A stretch of 64,000 nucleotides of DNA from Amblyomma americanum (taxonomy: Eukaryota; Arthropoda; Arachnida; Ixodida; Ixodidae), in the NCBI RefSeq assembly GCF_052857255.1, contig NC_135500.1, forward strand, positions 45,076,772-45,140,771, read 5' to 3'. Below the pieces are notes generated by a model. That model saw only the letters and a program-made list of their open reading frames with translations. It did no database searches and had not been told where the DNA came from. Below, one piece after another: positions 49,223 to 61,359 of this stretch. The translations under genes and the position numbers were made by a program. Each line of letters opens with the position of its first letter. Positions within the stretch are counted from its first letter, which is position 1.

Positions 49223-52200
49223 CAGCTTGTTTCGTTGTATTAGGCACGAATACATGCTTTTCGCGCAGTTATGAGAGAAAAGGTTTTGACGCGTATCACA
49301 CGGACACTTGTAAAACCGATGAGTTCAGGTTTAGCTCGTTTCGGTCTAAAACAGCTTGTCTCGTTGTATTAAACACGAATACATGCTTTTCGCGCAGTTA
49401 TGAGAGAAAAAGTTTTGACGCGTATCACACGGACACTTGTAAAACCGATCCGTTCAGATTTAGCTCGTTTCGGTCTAAAACAGCTTGTTTCGTTGTATTA
49501 CGCACGAATACATGCTTTTCGCGCACGTATGAAAGAAAAAGTTTTGACGCATATCACACGGACACTTGTAAAACCGATGTGTTCAGATCTAGCTCGTTTT
49601 GGCCTAAAACAGCTTGTTTCGTTGTATTAAGCACGAATACAGGCTTTTCGCAAACTTACGAGAGAAAACGTTTTGACGCGTATCACACGGACACTTGTAA
49701 ATCCGATGGGTTCAGATCTAGCTCGCTTTGGTCTAAAACAGCTTGTTTCGTTGTATTAAGCACTAGTACATGCTTTTCGCGCAGTTATGAGAGAAAAAGT
49801 TTTGAGGCCTATCACACGGACACTTGCAAAAAGCGATGTGTTCAGATCTAGCTCGTTTCGGTCTAAAACAGCTTGTCTCGTTGTATTAAGCACGAATACA
49901 TGCTTTTCGCGCAGTTATCAGAGACAAAGTTTTGACGCGTATAACACGGACACTTGTAAATCCGATGGGTTCAGATCTAGCTCACTTTGGTCTAAAACAG
50001 CTTGTTTCGTTGTATTAAGCACTAGTACATGCTTTTCGCGAACTTATGAGAGAAAAGGATTTGACGCGTATCACACGGACACTTGTAAAACCGATGTGTT
50101 CAGATTTAGCTTGTTTCGGTCTAAAACAGCTTGTTGCGCTGTATTAAGCACGAATACATGCTTGTCGCGTAGGTATGAGAGAAAACGTTTTGACGCCTAT
50201 CACACGAACACTTGCAAAACCGATGTGTTTGGATCTAGCTCGTTTTGGTCTAAAACAGCTTGTTTCGTTGTATGAAGCACGAATACATGCTTTTCGCACA
50301 TTTATAAGAGAAAACGTTCTGACGCGTATCACACAGACACTTGTAAAACCGATGTGTTCAGATCTAGCTTGTTTTGGTATAAAACAGCTTGTCGCTTTGT
50401 ATTAGGCACGAATACATGCTTTTCGCGCAGGTATGAAAGAAAAAGTTTTGGCGCCTATCACACGGACACTTGCAAAACCGATGTGTTTAGATTTAGCTCG
50501 TTTCGGTCTAAAACAGCTTATTTCGTTGTTTTAAGCACGAATACACGCTTTTCGCTAAGTTATGAGAGAAAAATATTTGACGCGTATCACACGGACACTT
50601 GTAAATCCGATGTGCTCAGATCTAGCTCGTTTTGGTCGAAAACAGCTTGTTTCGTTGTATTAAGCACGAATACATGCTTTTCGCGAACTTATGAGCGAAA
50701 AAGTATTGACGCGTATCACACGGACACTTGTAAAACCGATGTGTTCAGATTTAGCTAGTTTCGGTCTAAAACAGCTTGTTTCGTTGTTTTAAGAACGAAT
50801 ACATGCTTTTCGCGCAGTTATGAGAGAAAACGTTTTGACGCCTATCACACGGACACTTGCAAAACCGATGTTTTGGATCAAGCCCGTTTTGGTCTAAAAC
50901 AGCTCTTTTCGTTGTATGAAGCACGAATACAAGCTTTTCGCGCAGTTATAAGAGAAAACGTTTGACGCGTATTACACGGGCACTTGTAAAACCGATGTGT
51001 TCAGATCTGGCTCGTTTTGGTATAAAACAGCTTGTTTCTTTGTATTAGGCACGAATACATGCTTTTCGCGCAGGTATGAAAGAAAAAGTTTTGACGCCTA
51101 TCACACGAACACTTGCAAAACCGATGTTTAGATCTAGCTCGTTTCGGTATAAAACAGCTTGTCTCGTTTTAAGCAAGAATACATGCTTTGCGCGAAGTTA
51201 TGAGAGAAAAAATTTTGACGCGTATCACACGGACACTTGTAAAACCGATGTGTTCATATCTAGCTCGTTTTGGTCTAAAACAGCTTGTTTCGTTGTATTA
51301 GGCACGAATACATGCTTTTCGCGAACTTATGAGAGAAAAAGTTTTGACGCGTATCACCCGGACACTTGTAAAACCGATGTGTTCAGATTTAGCTCGTTTC
51401 GGTCTAAAACAGCTTGTTTCGTTGTTTTAAGAACGATTACATGCTTTTCGCGCAGTTATGAGAGAAAACGTTTTGACGGCTATCACACGGACACTTGTAA
51501 AACCGATGTGTTCAGATCAAACCCGTTTCGGTCTAAAACAGCTTGTTTCATTGTATTAAGCACGAATACATGTTTTCGCGCAGTTATAAGAGAAGAAGTT
51601 TTGACGCGTATCACATGGACACTTGTAAAACCGAGGTGTTCAGATTTAGGTCGTTTCGGTCTAAAACAGCTTGCCTCGTTGTATTAAGCACGAATACATG
51701 CTTTTCGCGCAGTTCATAACTTCAGAAAAAGTTTTCACGCGTATCACACCGACAATTATAAAATCGAGGTGTTCAGATCTAGCTCGTTTTGGTCTAAAAC
51801 AGCTTGTTTCGTTGTAATAAGCACGAATATATGCTTTTCGCGCAGGTATGAAAGAAAAAGTTTTGAGGCCTATCACACGGGCACTTGCAAAACCGATGTT
51901 TAGAATTCCGTTTCGGTCTGAAACAGCTTGTCTCGTTTTAAGCAAGAATACACGCTTTTCGCGAAGTTATTAGAGAAAAAGTTTTGACGCGTATCACAAG
52001 GACACTTGCAAAACCGATGTGTTTAGATTTAGCTCGTTTCGGTCTAAAACAGCTTATTTCGTTGTTTTAAGCACGAATACACGCTTTTCGCGAAGTTATA
52101 AGAGAAAAAGATTTGACGCGTATCACACGGACACTTGTAAAACCGATGTGGTCAGATCTAGATCGTTTTGTCTAAAACAGCTTGCTTCGTTGTATTAAGC

Positions 52201-52616
52201 ACGAATAGATGCTTTTTGCGCAGTTATAAGAGAAAAAGTTTTGACGCGTATCACAGGGACACTTGTAAAACCGGTGTTCAGATTTAGCTCGTTTCGGTCT
52301 AAAACAGCCTGTCTCGTTGTATTAAGCACGAATACATGCTTTTCGCGCAGTTATTAGGGAAAACATTTTCACGCGTATCACACGGACACTTGTAAAATCG
52401 ATGTGTTCAGATCTAGCTCGTTTTGGTCAAAAACAGCTTGTTCGTTGTATTAGGCACGAATACATGCTTTTCGCGCAGTTATGAGAGAAAAGGTTTTGAC
52501 GCGTATCACACGGACACTTGTAAAACCGATGAGTTCAGGTTTAGCTCGTTTCGGTCTAAAACAGCTTGTCTCGTTGTATTAAACACGAATACATGCTTTT
52601 CGCGCAGTTATGAGAG
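49223..52616 (+). repeat. Right-type segment, second copy
   Basis: Matches 44114-47119 as described there, but with one instead of two 775-bp repeats and about three extra units near 50406-51075 (cgctaagttatg, gtcgaaaac, tttagctagt). Its 50750-51945 part also matches 441-1570 and 54982-56431. A one-base loss at 52441 (cttgttcgttg) separates it from 46944. Confidence 0.82.
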
Positions 52617-53153
52617 AAAAAGTTTTGACGCGTATCACACGGACACTTGTAAAACCGTTCTGTTCAGATTTAGCTCGTTTCGGTCTAAAACAGCTTGTTT
52701 CGTTGTATTAAGCACGAATACATGCTTTTCGCGCACGTATGAAAGAAAAAGTTTTGACGCATATCACACGGACACTTGTAAAACCGATGTGTTCAGATCT
52801 AGCTCGTTTTGGCCTAAAACAGCTTGTTTTGTTGTATTAAGCACGAAGACATGCTTTTCGCAAACTTATGAGAGAAAAAGTTTTGACGCGTATCACACGG
52901 ACACTTGTAAATCCGATGGGTTCAGATCTAGCTCGCTTTGGTCTAAAACAGCTTGTTTCGTTGTATTAAGCACTAGCACATGCTTTTCGCGCAGTTATGA
53001 AAAATTTTTGAGGCCTATCACACGGACACTTGCAAAAAGCGATGTGTTCAGATCTAGCTCGTTTCGGTCTAAAACAGCTTGTCTCGTTGTATTAAGCACG
53101 AATACATGCTTTTCGCGCAGTTATCAGAGACAAAGTTTTGACGCGTATCACAC
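52617..53153 (+). repeat. Right-type segment leading to the 1026-bp duplication
   Basis: Four to five units: gatccgttcag type (here gttctgttcag), gcacgtatgaaag, cgcaaacttatg, gatgggttcag and caaaaagcgatg. One unit near 52999 has lost bases (gttatgaaaaatttttgagg), shortening the gagagaaaaag region. Confidence 0.78.
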
Positions 53154-54179
53154 GGACACTTGTAAATCCGATGGGTTCAGATCTAGCTCACTTTCGTCTA
53201 AAACAGCTTGTTTCGTTGTATTAAGCACTAGTACATGCTTTTCGCGAACTTATGAGAGAAAAGGATTTGACGCGTATCACACGGACACTTGTAAAACCGA
53301 TGTGTTCAGATTTAGCTTGTTTCGGTCTAAAACAGCTTGTTACGCTGTATTAAGCACGAATACATGCTTGTCGCGTAGGTATAGAGAAAACGTTTTGACG
53401 CCTATCACACGAACACTTGCAAAACCGATGTGTTTGGATCTAGCTCGTTTTGGTCTAAAACAGCTTGTTTCGTTGTATGAAGCACGAATACATGCTTTTC
53501 GCACATTTATAAGAGAAAACGTTCTGACGCGTATCACACAGACACTTGTAAAACCGATGTGTTCAGATCTAGCTTGTTTTGGTATAAAACAGCTTGTCGC
53601 TTTGTATTAGGCACGAATACATGCTTTTCGCGCAGGTATGAAAGAAAAAGTTTTGGCGCCTATCACACGGACACTTGCAAAACCGATGTGTTTAGATTTA
53701 GCTCGTTTCGGTCTAAAACAGCTTATTTCGTTGTTTTAAGCACGAATACACGCTTTTCGCTAAGTTAAGAGAGAAAAATATTTGACGCGTATCACACGGA
53801 CACTTGTAAAACCGATGTGCTCATATCTAGCTCGTTTTGGTCGAAAACAGCTTGTTTCGTTGTATTAAGCACGAATACATGCTTTTCGCGCAGGTATGAA
53901 AGAAAACGTTTTGACGCCTATCACACAGACACTTGGAAAACCGATGTTTTGATCTAGCTCCTTTCGGTATAAAACATCTTGTCTCGTTTTAAGCAAGAAT
54001 ACATGCTTTTCGCGAAGTTATGAGAGAAAAAATTTTGACGCGTATCACACGGACACATGTAAAACCGATGTGTTCAGATCTAGCTCGTTTTGGTATAAAA
54101 CAGCTTGTTTCTTTGTATTAGGCACGAATACATGCTTTTCGCGCAGGTATGAAAGAAAAAGTTTCGACGCGTATCACAT
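53154..54179 (+). repeat. 1026-bp repeat, copy 1
   Basis: Starts with a unit reading ctcactttcgtc, a rare change also at 54218. The cttgtcgcgtaggtat unit (53368), the cttgtcgctttg unit (53593) and the gtcgaaaac unit (53840) all recur about 1026-1027 bp later. A one-base loss at 53382 (ggtatagagaaaac) is private to this copy. Confidence 0.82.
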
Positions 54180-54917
54180 GGACACTTGTAAATCCGATGG
54201 GTTCAGATCTAGCTCACTTTCGTCTAAAACAGCTTGTTTCGTTGTATTAAGCACTAGTACATGCTTTTCGCGAACTTACGAGAGAAAAGGATTTGACGCG
54301 TATCACACGGACACTTGTAAAACCGATGTGTTCAGATTTAGCTTGTTTCGGTCTAAAACAGCTTGTTGCGCTGTATTAAGCACGAATACATGCTTGTCGC
54401 GTAGGTATGAGAGAAAACTTTTTGACGCCTATCACACGAACACTTGCAAAACCGATGTGTTTGGATCTAGCTCGCTTTGGTCTAAAACAGCTTGTTTCGT
54501 TGTATGAAGCACGAATACATGCTTTTCGCACATTTATAAGAGAAAACGTTCTGACGCGTATCACACAGACACTTGTAAAACCGATGTGTTCAGATCTAGC
54601 TTGTTTTGGTATAAAACAGCTTGTCGCTTTGTATTAGGCACGAATACATGCTTTTCGCGCAGGTATGAAAGAAAAAGTTTTGGCGCCTATCACACGGACA
54701 CTTGCAAAACCGATGTGTTTAGATTTAGCTCGTTTCGGTCTAAAACAGCTTATTTCGTTGTTTTAAGCACGAATACACGCTTTTCGCTAAGTTATGAGAG
54801 AAAAATATTTGACGCGTATCACACGGACACTTGTAAAACCGATGTGCTCATATCTAGCTCGTTTTGGTCGAAAACAGCTTGTTTCGTTGTATTAAGCACG
54901 AATACATGCTTTTCGCG
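54180..54917 (+). repeat. 1026-bp repeat, copy 2 (738 bp retained)
   Basis: Follows copy 1 from 53154 up to 53890, then leaves it at cgcgaac (54918), where copy 1 has cgcgcaggtatg. The junction between copies is at cacatggacac, near 54179. The same run also exists at 50144-50700 at an offset of 4232. Confidence 0.82.
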
Positions 54918-56737
54918 AACCTATGAGCGAAAAAGTTTTGACGCGTATCACACGGACACTTGTAAAACCGATGTGTTCAGATTTAGCTAGTTTCGGTCTA
55001 AAACAGCTTGTTTCGTTGTTTTAAGAACGAATACATGCTTTTCGCGCAGTTATGAGAGAAAACGTTTTGACGCCTATCACACGGACACTTGCAAAACCGA
55101 TGTTTTTGGATCAAGCCCGTTTTGGTCTAAAACAGCTCTTTTCGTTGTATGAAGCACGAATACAAGCTTTTCGCGCAGTTATAAGAGAAAACGTTTGACG
55201 CGTATTACACGGGCACTTGTAAAACCGATGTGTTCAGATCTAGCTTGTTTTGGTATAAAACAGCTTGTTTCTTTGTATTAGGCACGAATACATGCTTTTC
55301 GCGCAGGTATGAAAGAAAACGTTTTGACGCCTATCACACAGACACTTGCAAAACCGATGTTTTGATCTAGTTTCTTTCGGTATAAAACAGTTTGTCTCGT
55401 TTTAAGCAAGAATACATGCTTTTCGCGAAGTTATGAGAGAAAAAATTTTGACGCGTATCACACGGACACTTGTAAAACCGATATGTTCAGATCTAGCTCG
55501 TTTTGGTTTAAAACAGCTTGTTTCTTTGTATTAGGCACGAATACATGCTTTTCGCGCAGGTATGAAAGAAAAAGTTTTGACGCCTATCACACGGACACTT
55601 GCAAAACCGATGTTTAGATCTAGCTCGTTTCGGTATAAAACAGCTTGTCTTGTTTTAAGCAAGAATACATGCTTTTCGCGAAGTTATGAGAGAAAAAATT
55701 TTGACGCGTATCACACGGACACTTGTAAAACCGATGTGTTCATATCTAGCTCGTTTTGGTCTAAAACAGCTTGTTTCGTTGTACTAAGCACGAATACATG
55801 CTTTTCGCGAACTTATGAGAGAAAAAGTTTTGACGCGTATCACCCGGACACTTGTAAAACCGATGTGTCCAGATTTAGCTCGTTTAGGTCTAAAACAGCT
55901 TGTTTCGTTGTTTTAAGAACGATTACATGCTTTTCGCGCAGTTATGAGAGAAAACGTTTTGACGGCTATCACACGGACACTTGTAAAACCGATGTGTTCA
56001 GATCAAACCCGTTTCGGTCTAAAACAGCTTGTTTCATTGTATTAAGCACGAATACATGTTTTCGCGCAGTTATAAGAGAAAAAGTTTTGACGCGTATCAC
56101 ATGGACACTTGTAAAACCGAGGTGTTCAGATTTAGGTCGTTTCGGTCTAAAACAGCTTGCCTCGTTGTATTAAGCACGAATACATGCTTTTCGCGCAGTT
56201 CATAACTTCAGAAAAAGTTTTCACGCGTATCACACGGACAATTATAAAATCGAGGTGTTCAGATCTAGCTCGTTTTGGTCTAAAACAGCTTGTTTCGTTG
56301 TAATAAGCACGAATATATGCTTTTCGCGCAGGTATGAAAGAAAAAGTTTTGAGGCCTATCACACGGGCACTTGCAAAACCGATGTTTAGAATTCCGTTTC
56401 GGTCTAAAACAGCTTGTCTCGTTTTAAGCAAGAATACATGCTTTTCGCGAAGTTATTAGAGAAAAAGTTTTGACGCGTATCACAAGGACACTTGCAAAAC
56501 CGATGTGTTTAGATTTAGCTCGTTTCGGTCTAAAACAGCTTATTTCGTTGTTTTAAGCACGAATACACGCTTTTCGCGAAGTTATGAGAGACAAAGATTT
56601 GACGCGTATCACACGGACACTTGTAAAACCGATGTGGTCAGATCTAGCTCGTTTTGGTCTAAAACAGCTAGTTTCGTTGTATTAAGCACGAATACATGCT
56701 TTTCGCGAACTTATGAGAGAAAAAGTTTTGACACGTA
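54918..56737 (+). repeat. Segment matching 50.7-51.9 kb and 0.4-1.6 kb
   Basis: The tttagctagt unit at 54982, the ggatcaagcccg unit at 55110, the 124-bp unit at 55562, the gatcaaacccg unit at 56002, the cataac unit at 56200, the aatatatgc unit and the EcoRI unit at 56389 occur in the same order as at 50750-51945. Two extra units (near 55313-55560) are present here. The end passes into the first 2311-bp HOR at a cacttctaaaacc unit. Confidence 0.82.
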
Positions 56738-59048
56738 TCACACAGACACTTCTAAAACCAATGTGTTCAAAATTAGCTCGTTTCGGTCTAAAACAGCTTG
56801 TTTCGTTGCTTTAGGAACAATTACATGCTTTTCGCGCAGTTATGAGAGAAAAAGTTTTGACACTTGTAAACCCGATCTGTTCAGATTTAGCTCGTCTCGG
56901 TGTAAAACAGCTTGTCTCGTCGTATTAAGCACGAATACATGCTTTTCGCGCAGTTCATAACTTCAGAAAAAGTTTTCACGCGTATCACACGGACACTTGT
57001 AAAATCGACGTGTTGAGATCTACCTCATTTTGGTCTAAAACAGCTTGTTTCTTTGTATTAAGCACGAATATATCCTTTTCGCGCAGTTATGAGAGAAAAA
57101 GTTTTGACGCGTATCACACGGACACTTGTAAAACCGATGCGTTCAGATTTAGCTCGTTTCTGTCTAAAACACCTTGTTTCGTTGCATTAATCACGAATAC
57201 GTGCTTTTCGCGCAGGTATGAAAGAAAAAGTTTTGAGGCCTATCACACGGACACTTGCAAAAAGCGATGTGTTCAGATCTAGCTCGTTTCGGTCTAAAAC
57301 AGCTTGTCTCGTTGTATTAAGCACGAATACATGCTTTTTGCGCAGTTATAAGAGAAAAAGTTTTGACGCGTATCACAGGGACACTTGTAAAACTGGTGTT
57401 CAGATTTAGCTTGTTTCGGTCTAAAACAGCCTGTCTCGTTGTATTAAGCACAAATACATGCTTTTCGCGCAGATATTAGGGAAAACGTTTTCACGCGTAT
57501 CACACGGACACTTGTAAAATCGATGTGTTCAGATCTAGCTCGTTTTGGTCAAAAACAGCTTGTTTCGTTGTATTAGGCACGAATACATGCTTTTCGCGCA
57601 GTTATGAGAGAAAAGGTTTTGACGCGTATCACACGGACACTTGTAAAACCGATGTGTTCAGATTTAGCTCGTTTCGGTCTAAAACAGCTCGTCTCGTTGT
57701 ATTAAACACGAATACATGCTTTTCGCGCAGTTATGAGAGAAAAAGTTTTGATGCGTATCACACGGACACTTGTAAAACCGATCCGTTCAGATTTAGCTCG
57801 TTTCGGTCTAAAACAGCTTGTTTCGTTGTAATAAGCACGAATACATGCTTTTCGCGCAGGTATGAAAGAAAAAGTTTTGACGCATATCACACGGACACTT
57901 GTAAAACCTATGTGTTCAGATCTAGCTCGTTTTGGCCTAAAACAGCTTGTTTCGTTGTATTAAGCACGAATACATGCTTTTCGCAAACTTATGAGAGAAA
58001 AAGTTTTGACGCGTATCACACGGACACTTGTAAATCCGATGGGTTCAGATCTAGCTCGCTTTGGTCTAAAACACCTTGTTTCGTTGTATTAAGCACTATT
58101 ACATGCTTTTCGCGCAGTTATGAGAGAAAAAGTTTTGAGGCCTATCACACGGACACTTGCAAAAAGCGATGTGTTCAGATCTAGCTCGTTTCGGTCTAAA
58201 ACAGCTTGTCTCGTTGTATTAAACACAAATACATGCTTTTCGCGCAGTTATCAGAGACAAAGTTTTGACGCGTATCACACACACACTTGTAAATCCGATG
58301 GGTTCAGATCTAGCTCACTTTGGTCTAAAACAGCTTGTTTCGTTGTATTAAGCACGAATACATGCTTTTCGCGAACTTATGAGAGAAAAGGATTTGACGC
58401 GTATCACACGGACACTTGTAAAACCGATGTGTTCAGATTTAGCTTGTTTCGGTCTAAAACAGCTTGTTGCGCTGTATTAAGCACGAATACATGCTTGTCG
58501 CGTAGGTATGAGAGAAAACGTTTTGACGCCTATCACACGAACACTTGCAAAACCGATGTGTTTGGATCTAGCTCGTTTTGGTCTAAAACAGCTTGTTTCG
58601 TTGTATGAAGCACGAATACATGCTTTTCGCACATTTGTAAGAGAAAACGTTCTGACGCGTATCACACAGACACTTGTAAAACCGATGTGTTCAGATCTAG
58701 CTTGTTTTGGTATAAAACAGCTTGTCGCTTTGTATTAGGCACGAATACATGCTTTTCGCGCAGGTATGAAAGAAAAAGTTTTGGCGCCTATCACACGGAC
58801 ACTTGCAAAACCGATGTGTTTAGATTTAGTTCGTTTCGGTCTAAAACAGCTTATTTCTTTGTTTTAAGCACGAATACACGCTTTTCGCTAAGTTATGAGA
58901 GAAAAGTATTTGACGCGTATCACACGGACACTTGTAAAACCGATGTGCTCATATCTAGCTCGTTTTGGTCGAAAACGGCTTGTTTCGTTGTATTAAGCAC
59001 GAATACATGCTTTTCGCGAACTTATGAGCGAAAAAGTTTTGACGCGTA
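56738..59048 (+). repeat. 2311-bp higher-order repeat, copy 1 of 3
   Basis: Eighteen units. Units at 57010, 57525, 57702, 58120, 58477, 58508 and 58687 recur at +2311 and +4622. It starts at the cacttctaaaacc unit and includes a short-type unit (cttgtaaacccgat), a gacgtgttgagatc unit (57004), an aatatatcc unit, caaaaagcgatg, gatgcgtatc and cttgtcgcgtagg units. Distinguishing bases: 57413 (agcttgttt) and 58901 (gaaaagtattt). Confidence 0.9.
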
Positions 59049-61359
59049 TCACACGGACACTTCTAAAACCAATGTGTTCAAAATTAGCTCGTTTCGGTCT
59101 AAAACAGCTTGTTTCGTTGCTTTAGGAACGATTACATGCTTTTCGCGCAGTTATGAGAGAAAAAGTTTTGACACTTGTAAACCCGATCTCTTCAGATTTA
59201 GCTCGTCTCGGTCTAAAACGGCTTGTCTCGTCGTATTAAGCACGAATACATGCTTTTCGCGCAGTTCATAACTTCAGAAAAAGTTTTCACGCGTATCACA
59301 CGGACACTTGTAAAATCGACGTGTTGAGATCTACCTCATTTTGGTCTAAAACAGCTTGTTTCTTTGTATTAAGCACGAATATATCCTTTTCGCGCAGTTA
59401 TGAGAGAAAAAGTTTTGACGCGTATCACACGGACACTTGTAAAACCGATGCGTTCAGATTTAGCTCGTTTCTGTCTAAAACACCTTGTTTCGTTGCATTA
59501 ATCACGAATACGTGCTTTTCGCGCAGGTATGAAAGAAAAAGTTTTGAGGCCTATCACACGGACACTTGCAAAAAGCGATGTGTTCAGATCTAGCTCGTTT
59601 CGGTCTAAAACAGCTTGTCTCGTTGTATTAAGCACGAATACATGCTTTTTGCGCAGTTATAAGAGAAAAAGTTTTGACGCGTATCACAGGGACACTTGTA
59701 AAACTGGTGTTCAGATTTAGCTCGTTTCGGTCTAAAACAGCCTGTCTCGTTGTATTAAGCACAAATACATGCTTTTCGCGCAGATATTAGGGAAAACGTT
59801 TTCACGCGTATCACACGGACACTTGTAAAATCGATGTGTTCAGATCTAGCTCGTTTTGGTCAAAAACAGCTTGTTTCGTTGTATTAGGCACGAATACATG
59901 CTTTTCGCGCAGTTATGAGAGAAAAGGTTTTGACGCGTATCACACGGACACTTGTAAAACCGATGTGTTCAGATTTAGCTCGTTTCGGTCTAAAACAGCT
60001 CGTCTCGTTGTATTAAACACGAATACATGCTTTTCGCGCAGTTATGAGAGAAAAAGTTTTGATGCGTATCACACGGACACTTGTAAAACCGATCCGTTCA
60101 GATTTAGCTCGTTTCGGTCTAAAACAGCTTGTTTCGTTGTAATAAGCACGAATACATGCTTTTCGCGCAGGTATGAAAGAAAAAGTTTTGACGCATATCA
60201 CACGGACACTTGTAAAACCTATGTGTTCAGATCTAGCTCGTTTTGGCCTAAAACAGCTTGTTTCGTTGTATTAAGCACGAATACATGCTTTTCGCAAACT
60301 TATGAGAGAAAAAGTTTTGACGCGTATCACACGGACACTTGTAAATCCGATGGGTTCAGATCTAGCTCGCTTTGGTCTAAAACACCTTGTTTCGTTGTAT
60401 TAAGCACTATTACATGCTTTTCGCGCAGTTATGAGAGAAAAAGTTTTGAGGCCTATCACACGGACACTTGCAAAAAGCGATGTGTTCAGATCTAGCTCGT
60501 TTCGGTCTAAAACAGCTTGTCTCGTTGTATTAAACACAAATACATGCTTTTCGCGCAGTTATCAGAGACAAAGTTTTGACGTGTATCACACACACACTTG
60601 TAAATCCGATGGGTTCAGATCTAGCTCACTTTGGTCTAAAACAGCTTGTTTCGTTGTATTAAGCACGAATACATGCTTTTCGCGAACTTATGAGAGAAAA
60701 GGATTTGACGCGTATCACACGGACACTTGTAAAACCGATGTGTTCAGATTTAGCTTGTTTCGGTCTAAAACAGCTTGTTGCGCTGTATTAAGCACGAATA
60801 CATGCTTGTCGCGTAGGTATGAGAGAAAACGTTTTGACGCCTATCACACGAACACTTGCAAAACCGATGTGTTTGGATCTAGCTCGTTTTGGTCTAAAAC
60901 AGCTTGTTTCGTTGTATGAAGCACGAATACATGCTTTTCGCACATTTGTAAGAGAAAACGTTCTGACGCGTATCACACAGACACTTGTAAAACCGATGTG
61001 TTCAGATCTAGCTTGTTTTGGTATAAAACAGCTTGTCGCTTTGTATTAGGCACGAATACATGCTTTTCGCGCAGGTATGAAAGAAAAAGTTTTGGCGCCT
61101 ATCACACGGAGACTTGCAAAACCGATGTGTTTAGATTTAGTTCGTTTCGGTCTAAAACAGCTTATTTCTTTGTTTTAAGCACGAATACACGCTTTTCGCT
61201 AAGTTATGAGAGAAAAATATTTGACGCGTATCACACGGACACTTGTAAAACCGATGTGCTCATATCTAGCTCGTTTTGGTCGAAAACGGCTTGTTTCGTT
61301 GTATTAAGCACGAATACATGCTTTTCGCGAACTTATGAGCGAAAAAGTTTTGACGCGTA
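59049..61359 (+). repeat. 2311-bp higher-order repeat, copy 2 of 3
   Basis: Same unit order. Distinguishing bases are 59187 (gatctcttcag), 60582 (gacgtgtatc) and 61090 (cggagacttg). It shares cacacacacacttg (60588) with copy 1 at 58277, while copy 3 has the common cacacggacac. Confidence 0.9.

Noticed and set aside
52423..53610. Longest open frame (395 codons, plus strand) and about a hundred others such as 34271-35185, 36825-37739 and 43903-44742, encoding 43-residue Cys-containing repeats (motifs KTACFVVLSTNTCFSR, YERKSFDAYHTDTCKTD).
   Set aside because: The unit is 129 = 3 x 43 bp, and the chance that a 43-codon frame lacks a stop is about 0.13, so one open frame among six is expected. 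The frame is broken again and again by units with -1, -2, -5, -8 and +4 bp changes. Most subfamily differences change the amino acid (tttcgg/ttttgg, agatct/agattt, ctcgtt/ttcgtt), several frames start at GTG or TTG only, and no promoter, splice or polyadenylation context is visible.
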